From Thermoplasmata archaeon (GTDB lineage: Archaea; Thermoplasmatota; Thermoplasmata; Lutacidiplasmatales; UBA184): a stretch of DNA of 21,942 bases. The stretch covers positions 1 to 21,942 of the forward strand of contig JASHQN010000035.1 in the NCBI GenBank assembly GCA_030039135.1. The letters are read 5' to 3'. Under the pieces are notes generated by a model. That model ran no database searches and was not told where the DNA came from. It saw only the letters and a list, made by a program, of their open reading frames with translations. Within the stretch, counting starts at the first letter, position 1. Each line of letters opens with the position of its first letter. Positions 1 through 6,600 of this stretch are shown piece by piece. The translations under genes were made by a program, and so were the position numbers.

Positions 1-539
1 TGGGAGGCGATATCGAGGTGGGCGGTCGGTTCGTCGAGGAGCAGGATCGGGGCATCCTGGGCCAGCGCCCGCGCAAGCAGGACCCGTTGGCGTTCGCCCC
101 CGCTCACCTCCCAGATCCCCGAGTCCCGGCGGTCCCACAGCCCGACGCTCTCGAGCGCCTCGCGGGCGCGCGCGAAGTCCTCCGAGCTCTCCGAGTAGAA
201 CGGCGGGACGTGCGCGAACCGACCGAACAGGACGTAATCGATCAGCCGGACGTTGTCCTGTGGCCGCTCCTCCTGCGGGAGCCAGGCCATCCGGACCGCG
301 CGCGCCCGGGGGTCGAGGTCCTCGAGCGGCGAGCCGAGGATGCGGACGCGTCCTTCCGCGACCGGCACGAGCCCGAGGATCGCGCGCAGCAGCGTCGTCT
401 TGCCCGCGCCGTTCGGTCCGGCGAGGGCGACGAACTCTCCCGGCCGGACCGCCAGCGAGACCGACCGAACTGCCGGCCGGTCCCCGAACGCCACGCTGAC
501 CCCGTCCACGACGAGGAGAGGGTCCGTCGCGGTCACCAT
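1..539 (-). CDS. Iron/cobalamin-type ABC transporter ATP-binding protein (partial)
   Basis: This is the cytoplasmic ATPase of an Fe3+-siderophore, haem or vitamin B12 importer. It powers the permease encoded just upstream. The reading frame is open from the ATG at 537-539 to the window edge (179 codons), so the C-terminal part is missing. Seen in the translation: Walker A GPNGAGKTT near residue 40, a Q-loop region (WLPQEERPQ), the ABC signature SGGERQR and Walker B ILLLDEP followed by the D-loop/H-loop region TAHLDIAS. The order and the FecE/BtuD-like N-terminus are typical of the family, which is usually about 250-270 residues. The ATG overlaps the permease stop (ATGGTGA), so the two genes are translationally coupled. 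The exact substrate cannot be read from the ATPase. Confidence in the family is high. Confidence 0.93.
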   Translation of the reverse strand, partial: MVTATDPLLVVDGVSVAFGDRPAVRSVSLAVRPGEFVALAGPNGAGKTTLLRAILGLVPVAEGRVRILGSPLEDLDPRARAVRMAWLPQEERPQDNVRLIDYVLFGRFAHVPPFYSESSEDFARAREALESVGLWDRRDSGIWEVSGGERQRVLLARALAQDAPILLLDEPTAHLDIAS

Positions 540-1612
540 CCGCCCCACCCGCCCGCACGCCCGGGCCTCCGATAGAGGAGATAGAGGAAGAACAGGGCGC
601 CGGCGAACGCCATCGGGACGCCGACCGGAACCTCGATCCCGGGGAAAACGACGAGCGCGAGGTCGCGTGCCCCCAGCACGAACGTCGCCCCCACGACCGC
701 TGCGCCGCTGAGGACGACACGGTAATCGAACCCTGCGATCCGGCGGACCACGTGGGGCGCCACGAGACCGACGAATCCGATCACTCCCGCGAAGGCGACC
801 GCGACCGAGGTCGCGATCGACGCGAGGAGCAGCACCCGAACGCGCGTCTTCCGCGCGTCGACCCCGAGACTTTGCGCGACGTCCGGGCCCAGCTGCAGTA
901 GGTTGAGCGAACGCCCGTAGAGCGCGAGCACGGAGCCGGGGATCAGCACTCCGGCGAAGACGATGCCGTCCTGGATCCAGGTCGCCCCTTCGAGGCCCCC
1001 GAGGAGCCAGAAGCTCACCTGGAGATTCCCCGTCGGGTTGTAGAGGAGGGTGAGAACGAGGAGCGCGGAGAAGAACGAGCTCATGGCGACACCGGTGAGG
1101 AGGAGGGTCGTGACCGAGCTACGCGGGCTGCGCGCGGCGAGCAGGACGACCGCTCCGCTGAGCAGCGAGCCCGCGAACGCGAACAGCGGGAGAACGAGGT
1201 CGGCATCCTCTACCCCGACGTGAAAGACGAAGAGGAGCGCGGCGCCGAACGCCGCGCCCGACGAAAGCCCCAATAGGTAGGGGTCGGCGAGCGGGTTGCG
1301 GAAGGTCCCCTGCAGCGCGGCCCCGCTCATCCCGAGGGCCGCGCCGACGAGCACGCCGAGGAGCACTTGGGGCACGTAGTTCGACCAGACGATCGTGTCG
1401 AACACGCGGCACTGCGTCGCAGAAATCGACGCCCCGGCGCACGGCCCACCGGGAAGGATCCCGCCGAGAAGGTGCTGGCCTAGGATTGCCAGCACGACCC
1501 CGGCGGGGATCCGGACGTCCCCGAGGAGGGTCGACGCGAGGACGAGGGCCGCGAGTGCCCCGACCAGGATCAGGGTCCGGCCGAGCGCGGACCGGCGGGG
1601 CGCCGCCGACAC
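533..1612 (-). CDS. Iron/cobalamin-type ABC transporter permease (FecCD family)
   Basis: This is the integral membrane subunit of the importer. The 359-residue product is close to the usual 330-360 for FecCD/BtuC permeases. It has about ten hydrophobic segments and family-typical stretches: LGMSGAALQGTFRNPLADP near residues 95-115, then GVAMSSFFSALL, FWLLGGLEGA and GFVGLVAPHVVRRIAG, which is the ATPase-coupling region with GLVAPH. The start is a GTG at 1610-1612, placed 4 nt after the stop of the binding-protein gene. The frame ends in an ATGGTGA overlap with the ATPase gene. There is an extra loop near residues 55-75 with two Cys (GGPCAGASISATQCRVF); this is not a family hallmark, and I do not know whether it matters. 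The gene is the second in a three-gene minus-strand operon. Confidence 0.95.
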   Translation of the reverse strand: MSAAPRRSALGRTLILVGALAALVLASTLLGDVRIPAGVVLAILGQHLLGGILPGGPCAGASISATQCRVFDTIVWSNYVPQVLLGVLVGAALGMSGAALQGTFRNPLADPYLLGLSSGAAFGAALLFVFHVGVEDADLVLPLFAFAGSLLSGAVVLLAARSPRSSVTTLLLTGVAMSSFFSALLVLTLLYNPTGNLQVSFWLLGGLEGATWIQDGIVFAGVLIPGSVLALYGRSLNLLQLGPDVAQSLGVDARKTRVRVLLLASIATSVAVAFAGVIGFVGLVAPHVVRRIAGFDYRVVLSGAAVVGATFVLGARDLALVVFPGIEVPVGVPMAFAGALFFLYLLYRRPGRAGGWGGW

Positions 1613-1616
1613 CGGG

Positions 1617-2660
1617 TCACGCCGGCCCGAGGCCCGGGTACAGGATCTGCTCGAACGTGGGGAGCGCGAGGATCATCGCGGGATCGACCTCGGTCATCCA
1701 CGTGACGTCGACGCCGGTGACGTTCCCGTTCGCGACGGCTGGTATCGCGGTCCAATCCGGTCCTTGTTGGTAGGAGGCCAGGTCGACCCCGAACCCGACC
1801 CCGTAGATCACAACGCCCGGGTTCGCCGCCAGGACCTGGCTCCCGGAGAGTTCGGGGTCCGCGGTGGGCGCGCTCCCGGCGACGTTCGTCCCGCCCGCGA
1901 GTTCGATCAGCGACTGGCCGAACGAACCGGGCCCGAACGTGTAGTACCCGGCATCCGGACTGCCCGCGGGCACGGGGTAGTACGTCATGAAGACCGAGCG
2001 GAGCGGGGTCCCATTGTTCGAGAGGTTCGTCAGCAGCGATGAGCTCTCCCCCAGCACGGCCTGCAGCTGCGCGACGAGGGCTACGGACGTGGACGACGCG
2101 CCGAAGATCGACGTGAGCAGCTCGACGTCGTAGACGACTCCCCCGAGCGTCGAGGGGTCGAAGATCACGACGGGGATACGGTAGGTCGCGCTGAACTCCT
2201 CCAGTTGCGCGATCGGGAGGACGGAGGACGCGAGGACGACGTCAGGGTTCACCGCGAGGAGATCGGCCGTGCTCAACGCGGGGTAGGCGGTGATGCACGG
2301 GATGCTCGCCAGGCTCCAATTCGCCACCTGGCCGGGCGTGTAGTCCCCCTCGAGCCCTCCGAGGGTCGCGTTCGAGCAGTCGATCCCGACGACGTGAGAG
2401 GAGAGTCCGAGGAGGAACATCGAATCCATCACGTTCGGTCCGAGCACGGCCACGCGAGCCGGGTCGCGCGGGACCGAGATCGTCCGGCCGAGGTCGTCGG
2501 TCACCGTCACGCCCGACGAGGGGGATGCGGCGGGGCGAAGCTCAAGATAGAGCGCCGTGCCGCCCACCGACGCGCCGGCGACCACAAGGAGGATCACGAT
2601 CACCAGAGCGAGCGGCACGCCCCGACGCGTCGGTCGAGCTTCGGGCTGGTTCAATGACAT
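1617..2660 (-). CDS. Iron/cobalamin-type ABC transporter substrate-binding protein
   Basis: This is the extracytoplasmic receptor of the importer (Peripla_BP_2/TroA-like fold). The 347-residue product has a basic N-terminus (residues 1-13) and one strong hydrophobic segment at about residues 15-38 without a lipobox cysteine. It is therefore probably anchored to the membrane as an uncleaved signal-anchor, as is common in archaea. The binding domain starts at about residue 50 with VTDDLGRTISVPRDPARVAVLGP, a classic opening for FecB/BtuF-like proteins. Later motifs include LLAVNPDVVLAS and FGPGSFGQSLIELAGGTNVA. The ATG at 2658-2660 has a TATA-like box about 28 nt upstream and no room for a leader. 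An imperfect palindrome abuts the start codon. The substrate (siderophore, haem, B12 or other metal chelate) is not determined. Confidence 0.93.
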   Translation of the reverse strand: MSLNQPEARPTRRGVPLALVIVILLVVAGASVGGTALYLELRPAASPSSGVTVTDDLGRTISVPRDPARVAVLGPNVMDSMFLLGLSSHVVGIDCSNATLGGLEGDYTPGQVANWSLASIPCITAYPALSTADLLAVNPDVVLASSVLPIAQLEEFSATYRIPVVIFDPSTLGGVVYDVELLTSIFGASSTSVALVAQLQAVLGESSSLLTNLSNNGTPLRSVFMTYYPVPAGSPDAGYYTFGPGSFGQSLIELAGGTNVAGSAPTADPELSGSQVLAANPGVVIYGVGFGVDLASYQQGPDWTAIPAVANGNVTGVDVTWMTEVDPAMILALPTFEQILYPGLGPA

Positions 2661-2675
2661 TAGACTTCAGTCAAA
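2660..2675. promoter_or_regulatory. Putative metal-repressor operator at the ABC importer start
   Basis: The 16 bp TTAGACTTCAGTCAAA form an imperfect inverted repeat: six of eight positions in each half match, with core GACT-N2-AGTC and outer TT/AA. The site lies between the TATA box and the start codon of the binding-protein gene, overlapping the expected transcription start. A bound repressor there would block initiation. The pattern resembles DtxR/MDR1-family iron-repressor boxes (TTAG...CTAA), which fits an iron importer. The palindrome is directly visible; the regulator is inferred. Confidence 0.5.
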
Positions 2676-2680
2676 CGCTG

Positions 2681-2690
2681 TTTCATATAA
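2681..2690 (-). promoter_or_regulatory. TATA-box promoter of the ABC importer operon
   Basis: On the minus strand the sequence reads TTATATGAAA, centred about 26 nt upstream of the ATG at 2660. In this GC-rich context such an A/T run stands out. The spacing predicts leaderless or near-leaderless transcription of the three importer genes. Confidence 0.65.
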
Positions 2691-2809
2691 GGATTCACGA
2701 CCCATGCGTCGTAGGCCCGCGAAAGCGCCGGTGGGGCCCATCGCCGCCCCGTTCCCTCGGGCAGCGGTGTGAAAAACGCTAAACCCTGCGACGCTCCCGG
2801 TTGGCGGGA

Positions 2810-2973
2810 GGGAGCATAGGCTAACTTGGCAGACCAGCGGGCTCCAGTCAGGGTGACCTCTGGGTCCCCTGTGAACTGATTGGGTCTGCGGAGGGGCGCG
2901 CCGCGCCCCCATGACGAGTGACTGGAGCGCGCGGAGAGACCCGCATATGGGGGTTCAAATCCCCCTGCTCCCA
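2810..2973 (+). tRNA. tRNA-Trp (anticodon CCA) with a 91-nt intron
   Basis: The acceptor strands GGGAGCA (2810-2816) and TGCTCCC (2966-2972) pair over 7 bp, and the discriminator base is A2973. The T arm is GGGGG-TTCAAAT-CCCCC (2949-2965). The anticodon stem is GCGGG (2837-2841) with CCCGC (2940-2944), and the spliced loop reads CTCCAGA with anticodon CCA at 2844-2846. The intron spans 2848-2938, after position 37. CTCC (2842-2845) pairs with GGAG (2933-2936) as a 4-bp central helix flanked by 3-nt bulges AGT and AGA, which places both cuts after the second bulge base, as expected for the archaeal splicing endonuclease. The D stem is weak: two G-C pairs, then a C-A mismatch and a T-G pair. 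The inner helix of the bulge-helix-bulge is not obvious. CCA is not encoded. An A-rich stretch near 2770-2784 may be the promoter. Confidence 0.88.
2848..2938 (+). other. tRNA-Trp intron, possible embedded box C/D-like guide RNA
   Basis: The intron is 91 nt. It contains a strong hairpin (GGGGCGC at 2893-2899, GCGCCCC at 2903-2909) and two segments complementary to the anticodon arm. GGGTCTG (2882-2888) pairs with the spliced junction CAG/ACCC. TGACTGGAGC (2919-2928) pairs with 2841-2850, spanning the anticodon and the 5' splice site. ATGACGA at 2911-2917 matches a box C' consensus at six of seven positions, and CGGA at 2889-2892 and 2932-2935 could be degenerate D'/D boxes. Introns of euryarchaeal tRNA-Trp are known to act as box C/D guides for 2'-O-methylation of positions 34 and 39. 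That this one does so is inference, because the C and D boxes are imperfect. Confidence 0.4.
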
Positions 2974-3030
2974 CTACTCTCCGCGCGCCCGCCGGCCTCG
3001 GGGCCGCGGGGCCCCTCGCACGAGAGCCGA

Positions 3031-3444
3031 CTACAGACTGACCACGATGTCCGGCGGGTTTGGCGCCAAGGCGGCGTAGAGGTCGGGGAAGCACCCCACG
3101 TGCAATCCGTCGATCGCGTTCTTGAGTCGAATCTTTTCCGGAGCGGCTTTCGCGCGCGCGGATCGGCGATCGGGGTTGCACCACACTGGTTCTCCTTCCG
3201 CGAGCCCTCGATCCAGGGCGCACATGTCACAGACGCCGAGCCAGATGTTGTGCTGTTTGGCGACCTTGGCCAGGCGTTCTCCGAGAGGGTCCCCCTTGCG
3301 CAGCGCGTAGGCGTTGTCGTCGAAAAAGAACATGCCCACGACCTCGACGCCGTGAGTGCCGGCCTCGAGCTGCGGGAGGATCATCTGGCCGAGCTTGTAG
3401 TCCACGGTATGCCCCGACGTCATGAACACGTACGCTACCTTCAT
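3031..3444 (-). CDS. DsrE-family small protein, SaoD-like
   Basis: The 137-residue cytosolic protein opens with MKVAYVFMTSGHTVDYKLGQ and continues with VEVVGMFFFDDNAYALRKGDPLGERLAK. This is the alpha/beta layout of the DsrE/DsrF-like fold and closely resembles proteins annotated as DsrE-related SaoD. Cysteines lie at residues 72 and 75 (CDMC), 89 and 118 (GCFPDLYAAL). The CDMCALDRGL and CFPDLY blocks look like conserved functional sites. DsrE-like proteins often carry sulfur or selenium as a persulfide on a cysteine or act as redox partners, so a sulfur/selenium-transfer role is inferred. The gene is alone, with its own strong TATA box, and is divergent from the oxidoreductase operon. The other Sao genes are not nearby. 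Confidence 0.72.
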   Translation of the reverse strand: MKVAYVFMTSGHTVDYKLGQMILPQLEAGTHGVEVVGMFFFDDNAYALRKGDPLGERLAKVAKQHNIWLGVCDMCALDRGLAEGEPVWCNPDRRSARAKAAPEKIRLKNAIDGLHVGCFPDLYAALAPNPPDIVVSL

Positions 3445-3457
3445 GGCGGACCTCCCG

Positions 3458-3471
3458 AGCCGACCTCGGCT
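3458..3471. promoter_or_regulatory. Palindrome at the DsrE-like gene promoter
   Basis: AGCCGA-CC-TCGGCT is a perfect 6-bp inverted repeat with a 2-nt centre. It directly abuts the TATA box and covers the region between it and the start codon. The placement is what one expects of a repressor operator. No regulator gene is adjacent. Confidence 0.4.
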
Positions 3472-3478
3472 ATATAAT
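3471..3478 (-). promoter_or_regulatory. TATA-box promoter of the DsrE-like gene
   Basis: ATTATATA on the minus strand is centred about 30 nt upstream of the ATG at 3444, a near-ideal archaeal TATA box. A Shine-Dalgarno-like GGAGGT lies at 3450-3455, six nt upstream of the ATG. Whether it is in the mRNA depends on the exact transcription start. Confidence 0.7.
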
Positions 3479-3660
3479 CTGAGGGAACCGGCCCCCGCCG
3501 GAGCCCGGATGATCGAGGATCCGAGGCCCGGCGGCGCCGTCGCCTCCTCCTTCGCTGGCCGCGGCTCACCGGGATTTCCTCTCGGTCCGTTGGCGTCCGG
3601 GGGTCGCGTGAAAGGCGCTTGACCTACGGCTTATGGTCGCGTGACACCCCCTTGTCCGTG

Positions 3661-3915
3661 ATGCCAGAATCCCTCGTGGTGGGGTTGCCGAAGTCCCGCG
3701 TCGTGGTCGACGCCGAGCGTTGCAAAGGCTGCGACCTCTGCGTCGTCGTCTGCCCGCAGAGGAACCTGCACCTGTCCGAGAGGTTCAACCGGATGGGGTA
3801 CCACCCCGTGGAGTTCCGCTACCACGGGGGCCGTGGCGACTGCACGGCCTGCGGGCTCTGCTACTGGGTGTGCCCGGACTTCGCGATCACCGAGGTGTCG
3901 AGGTTGCGCCCATGA
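3661..3915 (+). CDS. vorC: 2-oxoacid:ferredoxin oxidoreductase, ferredoxin-like (delta) subunit
   Basis: This is the small electron-transfer subunit, which accepts electrons from the catalytic TPP/Fe-S core. The 84-residue product has two [4Fe-4S] motifs, CKGCDLCVVVCP near residues 21-32 and CTACGLCYWVCP near residues 61-72. The intervening segment GYHPVEF is typical of KorD/VorC. I chose the ATG at 3661 because a TATA-like TTATGG at 3631-3636 lies about 29 nt upstream, which gives a leaderless mRNA. A TTG 42 nt further upstream would extend the frame but would overlap the promoter. The stop overlaps the alpha-subunit start (ATGA). The subunit could equally be called KorD; the name follows the VOR-like alpha and beta subunits. 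Confidence 0.88.
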   Translation: MPESLVVGLPKSRVVVDAERCKGCDLCVVVCPQRNLHLSERFNRMGYHPVEFRYHGGRGDCTACGLCYWVCPDFAITEVSRLRP

Positions 3916-5018
3916 ACGCCGACCGGGACTTCCTGAAGGGGAACGAGGCGCTCGCCTACGGCGCACTCCGGACCGGGCTCAACGCGTACTACGGCTATCC
4001 GATCACACCGTCCAGCGAGATCCCCGAGACCCTCGCGGCCGAGTTCGGCCGGGGCACGTATCCCGAGTTCCGCGCGTTCGTCCAGGCGGCGAGCGAACTC
4101 GAGGCGATCAACATGACCATCGGGACCGCCGCGACGGGCGCGAAGGCGATGACCGCGACGTCGGGCCCGGGGTTCAGCCTGAAGCAGGAAGGGATCTCGT
4201 ACGCCGCCGCGATGGAGCTTCCCCTCCTCATCGTGGACGTGAATCGATCCGGACCGGGGCTGGGCAACCTCGGGCCGGAGCAGAGCGATTACTTCCAGGC
4301 GACGAAGGGAGGGGGCCATGGCGGATACCGGAACATCGTGCTCGCCCCGGACTCCGTGCCCGAGATGGCGCTCTTTCCCTCGCTCGGCTTCGAGCTCGCG
4401 TTCCGTTACCGGATGCCCGTGATCCTCCTCGCCGATGCGTTCCTCGGTCAGCTCAAGGAGGACCTCACGTTCCCCGAGGTTCCGGCGCGGGAGTTCGACA
4501 CCTCCTGGGCGGTCACCGGAGCCCGGGGGGACCACCGCCATGTGCTCTCGTCCCTCCATCTCGAGCTCCCCGATCAGAGCCGACACGTCGAGCACCTCCG
4601 CAGCAAGTACGAGGAGATCGTAGGGGCCGAACAGCGATCCGAGGAGATCGCTACGGCGGACGCGGAGGTCGTGATCGTGGCGTACGGGATCTGCGCCCGT
4701 CTGGCGCGCGCTGCGGTCCGCTCCTTACGGGATCGATCGGTCCGCGTCGGGCTGCTGCGCCCGATCACGCTCGCTCCGTTCCCCCAGGATCGTCTCAATG
4801 CCCTCATCGATGGGGGGGTGCGGAACCTCCTGGTCGTCGAGCTCAACTCCGGGCAGATGGTCGAGGACGTCCGTCTCGTGGCCGAAGGCCGCGCCCGGGT
4901 CGAATCGCTCGAGCGCGTCGGAGGGCTTCTCCCGTCGTCGGGCGAGGTCGAGGCCGCGGCGGAGGACCTGACGAGCTCGGGCGACCTCAGGTCAGCGCTG
5001 GAGGCGATGGTCCAATGA
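3912..5018 (+). CDS. vorB: 2-oxoacid:ferredoxin oxidoreductase, alpha subunit (VorB/KorA type)
   Basis: This is the alpha chain of a four-subunit ferredoxin-dependent 2-oxoacid dehydrogenase, which converts a 2-oxoacid plus CoA to acyl-CoA, CO2 and reduced ferredoxin. The 368-residue product contains FLKGNEALAYGALRTGLNAYYGYPITPSSEIPE (split here as GNEALAYGAL and YYGYPITPSSEIPE) near residues 8-40. It also has TSGPGFSLKQEGISYAA and GPEQSDYFQATKGGGHGGYR near residues 78-140. The second part (about 250-350) is the transketolase C-terminal-like domain with VIVAYGICARLARAAV. The FSLKQEGISY and QSDYFQATKGGGHG blocks are characteristic of the VorB (3-methyl-2-oxobutanoate) branch. The start ATG overlaps the ferredoxin stop, and the end overlaps the beta-subunit start. 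The 2-oxoglutarate specificity of classical KorA is not excluded. Confidence 0.9.
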   Translation: MNADRDFLKGNEALAYGALRTGLNAYYGYPITPSSEIPETLAAEFGRGTYPEFRAFVQAASELEAINMTIGTAATGAKAMTATSGPGFSLKQEGISYAAAMELPLLIVDVNRSGPGLGNLGPEQSDYFQATKGGGHGGYRNIVLAPDSVPEMALFPSLGFELAFRYRMPVILLADAFLGQLKEDLTFPEVPAREFDTSWAVTGARGDHRHVLSSLHLELPDQSRHVEHLRSKYEEIVGAEQRSEEIATADAEVVIVAYGICARLARAAVRSLRDRSVRVGLLRPITLAPFPQDRLNALIDGGVRNLLVVELNSGQMVEDVRLVAEGRARVESLERVGGLLPSSGEVEAAAEDLTSSGDLRSALEAMVQ

Positions 5019-5815
5019 TCGGAGCGCAGGAACTCTACGAGACCAAGCTCGGCCCCCTCCCGACCCTGACGGGAAAGCCGACGCACTACTGCGCCGGATG
5101 CGAGCACGGGACGCTCACTCGCTTGATCGCGAGCGCGCTCGAAGATCTCGGAGCGCGCGAGCGGACCGTCCTCGTGAGCAGCGTGGGATGCAGCGTACTC
5201 GCGCACGAGTACCTCAACGTGGACGCGGTACAGGCTCCCCACGGCCGGGCCCCGGCAGTGATGGCCGGCATCAAGCGGGTCCGTCCCGACCTACTGGTCT
5301 TCTCGATCCAGGGGGACGGCGACGCGGCCTCGATCGGACTTCTCGAGCTGCTCTACGCGGCGAACCGGGGAGAGCCGATCACGATCTTTCTCGTCAACAA
5401 CGCCATCTACGGAATGACCGGGGGTCAGATGGCTCCGACGACTCCGGAAGGGATGGTCACCACGACGACGCCCTTCGGCCGGGACCTCCACCAGACCGGG
5501 CCACCTCTCGACGCGTCGAAGCTCGTCGCGTCGCTCGAGGGGCCGGCCTACGTCAAGCGGGTGTTCCTACCGGTCACACCGACCCCGTCCCCGGAGTTCT
5601 TCAACGCGCGGGGAGCGCTCGAGGGGGCCCGGGCCGTCCGCCACGCGTTCGAGGTCCAGCAGAAAGGAGGATTCGCGTTCGTAGAGTTCGTCAGCACGTG
5701 CAGCGTGAACTGGAAGCTCTCCGTCCTCGAATCCAAGCGCTACGCGGCGAAGGTGCTCGCGCCGCTGTTCCCCGCAGGGCTCTACCGGGACCGCTTCGGC
5801 GTGGAGGCGCGATGA
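5015..5815 (+). CDS. vorA: 2-oxoacid:ferredoxin oxidoreductase, beta (TPP-binding) subunit (VorA/KorB type)
   Basis: This is the thiamine-diphosphate and [4Fe-4S]-binding catalytic subunit. The 266-residue product begins the core with HYCAGCEHGTLTRLIASAL (residues 25-43), which supplies cluster cysteines together with VSSVGCSVLA. The TPP motif is GDGDAASIGLLELLYAANRG followed by VNNAIYGMTGGQMAPTTPEG. NNAIYGMTGGQMAPTT is characteristic of branched-chain 2-oxoacid or aromatic enzymes, whereas 2-oxoglutarate enzymes more often read NNFIYGLTGGQ. A further conserved Cys lies in FVSTCSVNWKLS. The start is in an ATGA overlap with the alpha subunit, and the end is in an ATGA overlap with gamma. With the aminotransferase downstream, oxidation of branched-chain 2-oxoacids is the best guess. 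Confidence 0.9.
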   Translation: MIGAQELYETKLGPLPTLTGKPTHYCAGCEHGTLTRLIASALEDLGARERTVLVSSVGCSVLAHEYLNVDAVQAPHGRAPAVMAGIKRVRPDLLVFSIQGDGDAASIGLLELLYAANRGEPITIFLVNNAIYGMTGGQMAPTTPEGMVTTTTPFGRDLHQTGPPLDASKLVASLEGPAYVKRVFLPVTPTPSPEFFNARGALEGARAVRHAFEVQQKGGFAFVEFVSTCSVNWKLSVLESKRYAAKVLAPLFPAGLYRDRFGVEAR

Positions 5816-6438
5816 AGACCGAGGTCATCGTCGCAGGACACGGGGGCCAGGGCGTGCTCGAGCTCGCGAACTGGCTCGCGTACTTCCATCTCGTCAACGG
5901 CCGCCACGTCGCGTACACCCCGTCCTACGGCCCCGAGACCCGCGGAGGGAAGGTCAAGTGCTACGTGGTCGCCTCCGACGAACCGATCGACTCGCCGATC
6001 GTCGAAGCGCCGGACCTCTTGATCGCGATGAACATCCCCTCGCTCGACTACCTCCCTTTGCTGAAGTCGGGCGGGACCCTGCTCGTCAACAGCTCCCTCG
6101 TCCAGGAGGTGCCGGGCCGGAGCGATGTGATCGTCGTAGAGGTACCGGCGATCGACCTCGCCGCTGCTCTCGCGCCGTACAGCCCCGTGCCCGGTAAGGA
6201 TACCTCGATCGCGGCGAACAGCGTGATGCTCGGGGCGGTCCTCGCGATCGCGCATGATGATTGGGCTCGCGAGCAAGCGCTGATCGAAGGGGTGTTCCGG
6301 CACTTCCTGACCGACCGGAAGGCCGCCTACATTCCTCTGAACGTGCAGGCGGTGAAGTCGGGGTTCGAGTTCACCTCGCGGCTCGAGGCCTCATCCGTCG
6401 CGAGCCCCGCCCCGCCGCTCGCAGCGACCGCGCGCTAG
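5812..6438 (+). CDS. 2-oxoacid:ferredoxin oxidoreductase, gamma subunit
   Basis: This is the gamma (POR_N-like/CoA-binding) subunit of the same complex. The 208-residue product opens with MKTEVIVAGHGGQGVLELANWLAY, the conserved GxGGQGV motif of the family. SYGPETRGGKVKCYVVAS follows at about residues 38-55, as in KorC and PorG. The middle part has the usual PDLLIAMNIPSLDY and GTLLVNSSLV segments, and the C-terminal region includes KDTSIAANSVMLGAVLA. The last 20 residues are Ala/Pro-rich and look non-conserved. Start and beta stop overlap (ATGA), so all four subunits are tightly coupled. The gene ends the operon; a GC-rich hairpin follows. Confidence 0.9.
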   Translation: MKTEVIVAGHGGQGVLELANWLAYFHLVNGRHVAYTPSYGPETRGGKVKCYVVASDEPIDSPIVEAPDLLIAMNIPSLDYLPLLKSGGTLLVNSSLVQEVPGRSDVIVVEVPAIDLAAALAPYSPVPGKDTSIAANSVMLGAVLAIAHDDWAREQALIEGVFRHFLTDRKAAYIPLNVQAVKSGFEFTSRLEASSVASPAPPLAATAR

Positions 6439-6453
6439 CGCCTCCGTCGTCGC

Positions 6454-6480
6454 CCCGGGCCTCGGGCACTTCGGCCCGGG
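6454..6480 (+). terminator. Hairpin after the oxidoreductase operon
   Basis: CCCGGGCC (6454-6461) and GGCCCGGG (6473-6480) form an 8-bp perfect stem with an 11-nt loop, 15 nt after the gamma-subunit stop. No T-tract follows. Archaeal terminators depend mainly on T-tracts, so this may be an mRNA 3'-end structure rather than a terminator. Confidence 0.3.
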
Positions 6481-6582
6481 CCGCGCCGCGGCGAGCTCGG
6501 CGGTGGGCGTAGGCATCCGGTCGGCCGAGAATCCCGGGTCGGAGGGCGGTCTCGACTCCGCCACCGGACGACGCGTCCCGAT

Positions 6583-6600
6583 CGTCGAGATCTCTCGACG
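6583..6600. repeat. 18-bp inverted repeat in the intergenic region
   Basis: CGTCGAGA-TC-TCTCGACG is a perfect 8-bp inverted repeat with a 2-nt spacer. It lies 211 nt upstream of the aminotransferase start. It is long enough to stand out even in GC-rich DNA and could be a protein-binding site. No partner copy was noticed elsewhere in the window. Confidence 0.45.

Noticed and set aside
2660..3223. A 187-residue minus-strand open frame over the tRNA-Trp gene
   Set aside because: It contains the VGAGGFEPPY-type string that arises from translating the antisense of a tRNA T arm. The region is explained by the tRNA and a promoter.
3833..5014. Upstream extension of the beta-subunit frame across the alpha-subunit gene
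   Set aside because: The Arg/Gly-rich extension lies out of frame over a clear alpha subunit. The conserved beta-subunit sequence starts only at 5015.
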